A DNA stretch of 8,652 nucleotides, taken from assembly GCA_002413345.1 (NCBI GenBank), contig DHWU01000015.1, positions 1-8,652 on the forward strand, written 5' to 3'. The notes beneath the pieces were generated by a model, which had not been told where the DNA came from, searched no databases, and worked only from the letters and a program-made list of their open reading frames with translations. This document shows positions 6,851 to 8,652 of this stretch, in pieces (the stretch's first letter is position 1; each line of letters opens with the position of its first letter). The position numbers and the translations under genes are program-made. The stretch is from Propionibacteriaceae bacterium UBA5174. Its GTDB lineage: Bacteria > Actinomycetota > Actinomycetes > Propionibacteriales > Propionibacteriaceae.

Positions 6851-8221
6851 TCAGGCACCGGCTTGGCGAATCCGGGCCCGCAGCGCTTCGATGTCGAGTA
6901 CCCCGCTGTCTTCAACGCCTTCCTCGGTTTCCCACGGATCGACCGGGATCGGCCCGTCATCGTCATCATCGTTGAAACCTTGGGACGGGTCGTAGGGGTT
7001 TGCCAGTTGCCGGGTGTCGGCGGCGGGAGTGATCGCTTCGTCGGGAAGCCTGGTCAACACATCGCGGATATAGCCAGCAGCCGCCTCCAATAGCGGCACT
7101 TCTCGGTGCTCGTGTTGGGATGCATACCAGCGGTAGTCGAGCACTTCGTGGTAGAGCTGGGCGCCTTCGCGTTTATCGCCCAGATGAGCCGGGACGGCGT
7201 CTACGACCGGCTGGAAACTTTGGGTCAGCCATTGGTGGGCGACTACCGCCTCGGGGACTTGCCGCTGGTTGGTTCGGGCCCGAAAAGTGTCCAGATCGTT
7301 CAGTAGTCGGCGGGCCTGGTATTCCTCGACGTCCAGGCCGGTTAGGTAAAGCAGTCGTCTGGAGTGGTGGCCAGCATCGACCACCTTCGGTTGGATTCGG
7401 ATCCGCGTGCCGTCTTCGGAAGTTTCGATTGCCAGTTCGGCGACATCGAAACCGAGCTCGTTGAGACGGCGAACGCGTTCCTCGATCCGGTAGCTCTCGG
7501 TATCAGCGAACTCTTCGGCGCCGGTGAGTTCGGCCCACAATTCCTGGTACCGCACCAGAATCGAATCGACCAACGCCTGTGGGTCCAAGGAGGCGGCGAG
7601 TAGACCGCCGGATTCCAGATCGGAGAAATCGCCGAACAGGTTCACCTTGGCGATCTCCAGATCGTGATCGCGTTGGCCAGTGGAGAGCTGGTGATGCATT
7701 TCGCCGGTCTCAGCGTCCACCAGATAGGCAGCGAACTCCTCGGCGTCGCGCCTAAACAGCACATTGGACAGTGACACGTCGCCCCACAAGAATCCGGCGA
7801 GATGGAGTCGGGCCAGTAACAACACCAGTGCGTCGAGTAACCGGCTGACGGTGTCGGGACGCACTCCCTGGGCGAACAACGATCGGTAGGGCAGGGAGAA
7901 CTCCAGATGGCGGGTGATCAGTACCGGGTCCAAAGGCTCGTCGGTGTCGCTGACGCGTCCAGTCACCACCGCCAGCGGTTCAACCGCTGGCGTGCCAGCA
8001 CGATGTAGTTCGGTGAGCAGCCGGTATTCGCTGAAGGCGACCCGTTCTGGAGCTTCCTTGGCCGCATAGACCGTGTCGTCGACCCTGATGAAGCGCACGA
8101 CATGCCGCGAAATTCCGCGAGGCAGGGCCACCAGCCGATCAGCTGGCCAATCAGCCAGCGGCAGCTCCCAAGGCAGCGGGATCAGTCGCGAATTGGGGCG
8201 GGAAGAAAGGAAGCTGGGCAC
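6851..8221 (-). CDS. DUF4032 protein with Kdo/RIO-like kinase motifs
   Basis: A 456-residue cytosolic protein resembling actinobacterial proteins annotated as DUF4032 with an N-terminal lipopolysaccharide-kinase-like fold. Kinase landmarks are visible: a beta-3 lysine in VYAAKEAP (K55), a helix-C glutamate in FSEYRLL (E65), a catalytic loop WGDVSLSN (D148, N153) and a metal-binding aspartate in YLVDAETGE (D169). These suggest an active phosphotransferase, though the histidine or arginine before the catalytic Asp is replaced by Trp-Gly. Residues about 240-395 would be the DUF4032 part. The C-terminal 60 residues are acidic and probably disordered, with five Asp in a row (418-422), then a short helix. 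GTG at 8221 has AGGAG five bases upstream. It follows a MalK-like ATPase gene by 24 bases. LPS-core kinase activity is unlikely in an actinobacterium, so the substrate is unknown. Confidence 0.85.
   Translation of the reverse strand: MPSFLSSRPNSRLIPLPWELPLADWPADRLVALPRGISRHVVRFIRVDDTVYAAKEAPERVAFSEYRLLTELHRAGTPAVEPLAVVTGRVSDTDEPLDPVLITRHLEFSLPYRSLFAQGVRPDTVSRLLDALVLLLARLHLAGFLWGDVSLSNVLFRRDAEEFAAYLVDAETGEMHHQLSTGQRDHDLEIAKVNLFGDFSDLESGGLLAASLDPQALVDSILVRYQELWAELTGAEEFADTESYRIEERVRRLNELGFDVAELAIETSEDGTRIRIQPKVVDAGHHSRRLLYLTGLDVEEYQARRLLNDLDTFRARTNQRQVPEAVVAHQWLTQSFQPVVDAVPAHLGDKREGAQLYHEVLDYRWYASQHEHREVPLLEAAAGYIRDVLTRLPDEAITPAADTRQLANPYDPSQGFNDDDDDGPIPVDPWETEEGVEDSGVLDIEALRARIRQAGA
7970..7992. 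repeat. 23-base palindrome inside the DUF4032 gene
   Basis: CGCCAGCGGTT (7970-7980) and AACCGCTGGCG (7982-7992) are perfect 11-base inverted arms around a single C at 7981. The palindrome encodes residues around PAVEPLA near position 80 of the DUF4032 protein. Confidence 0.6.
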
Positions 8222-8226
8222 GGCTA

Positions 8227-8231
8227 CTCCT
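8227..8231 (-). promoter_or_regulatory. Ribosome binding site of the DUF4032 gene
   Basis: The minus strand reads AGGAG, five bases before GTG 8221, with a second GGAG just upstream (8235-8232). This is the strongest such site in the window and decides the start. Confidence 0.75.
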
Positions 8232-8245
8232 CTCCGGTTTGGGGG

Positions 8246-8652
8246 TCAATCGCTGAGGCGTTCCTGGGTCTTCTCCGAGAAGACTTGGACGGCGGCTGGA
8301 TCGGCAGCTAGGTGAAGGGTGGCTCCCCGCAGGGGTGGGTTGCGGGCTGAAACCCGCGCCACTATCTGGGGGGCAACCAGCTTCTCGTCCGCGGTCAATC
8401 CGGCGGGTACTGAGTAGGCAAGGGCGTCGGCGCCGAGTTCTTCAATCAGACTCACTTCGACCGCTATTCCATCCTCAGCAATCACGCAGTTCTCTGGCCG
8501 AATGCCGATGGTCAAGGTTTCCTCCGAGGGTGCTTTGGCTAGCACTTCGCGGGCCACCGGCACCACATAGTCGCCGATTCGCACACCAGCTTCGGTGACC
8601 TCGCCAGAGATCAGATTCATCGCCGGTGAGCCGATGAAGCCAGCCACGAACA
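8246..8652 (-). CDS. Sugar ABC transporter ATP-binding protein, C-terminal part (MalK/UgpC type)
   Basis: Only the last 134 residues are in the window; the nucleotide-binding domain lies beyond the edge. The visible part matches the end of MalK/UgpC/MsmK ATPases. It opens with FVAGFIGSPAMN, the junction after the ATPase domain, and continues into the OB-fold/TOBE regulatory domain with GIRPEN (about residue 50) and VSLIEELGADALAYSV. It ends in RLSD. Family members energise uptake of sugars or glycerol-3-phosphate through separate permeases, and one ATPase often serves several importers. No permease or binding protein gene follows in the window, which fits a shared, stand-alone ATPase. The gene lies 24 bases before the DUF4032 gene and is probably cotranscribed with it. 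Confidence 0.88.
   Translation of the reverse strand, partial: FVAGFIGSPAMNLISGEVTEAGVRIGDYVVPVAREVLAKAPSEETLTIGIRPENCVIAEDGIAVEVSLIEELGADALAYSVPAGLTADEKLVAPQIVARVSARNPPLRGATLHLAADPAAVQVFSEKTQERLSD

Overview
The window looks like a chromosomal segment from a GC-rich actinobacterium (Actinomycetota). The evidence is high GC with GTG starts, a probable leaderless promoter, a DUF4032 kinase-like protein, an RlmB with a long basic N-terminal tail, and the long, insert-containing form of GlyA. The family cannot be fixed from sequence reading alone; something near Propionibacteriaceae is a guess. Every gene I can support is on the minus strand, so transcription runs from high to low coordinates.

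Layout in transcription order. (1) 8652-8246: C-terminal end of a MalK/UgpC-type sugar ABC transporter ATPase, cut by the window edge. (2) 8221-6851: a 456-residue DUF4032 protein with kinase-like motifs, 24 bases after the ATPase and with a strong ribosome binding site. (3) 6778-5888: an unrecognised membrane protein with about seven hydrophobic segments. (4) 5891-5535: a short YhcF-type GntR regulator whose start overlaps the membrane gene's stop as GTGA. (5) 5489-4050: cysS, probably with its own leaderless promoter. (6) 4060-3086: rlmB, overlapping cysS by 11 bases. (7) 2915-849: a large secreted metallophosphoesterase with Ig-like C-terminal modules, ended by a strong hairpin. (8) 659-1: glyA, serine hydroxymethyltransferase, cut at its 3' side by the window edge.

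Genes 1-4 are closely spaced and may form one transcription unit: sugar-import ATPase, kinase-like protein, membrane protein and its likely regulator. cysS and rlmB form a translation-related pair (tRNA charging and 23S rRNA methylation). The phosphatase and glyA are separate units divided by a terminator. Most of this is ordinary core genome. The parts most worth a second look are the membrane protein/GntR pair next to the DUF4032 kinase-like gene, the all-basic C-terminal module of the phosphatase, a 23-base palindrome inside the DUF4032 gene, and the regulatory DNA in front of cysS and glyA. I saw no mobile element, CRISPR array, tRNA or rRNA, and no stretch over 300 bases without a gene.
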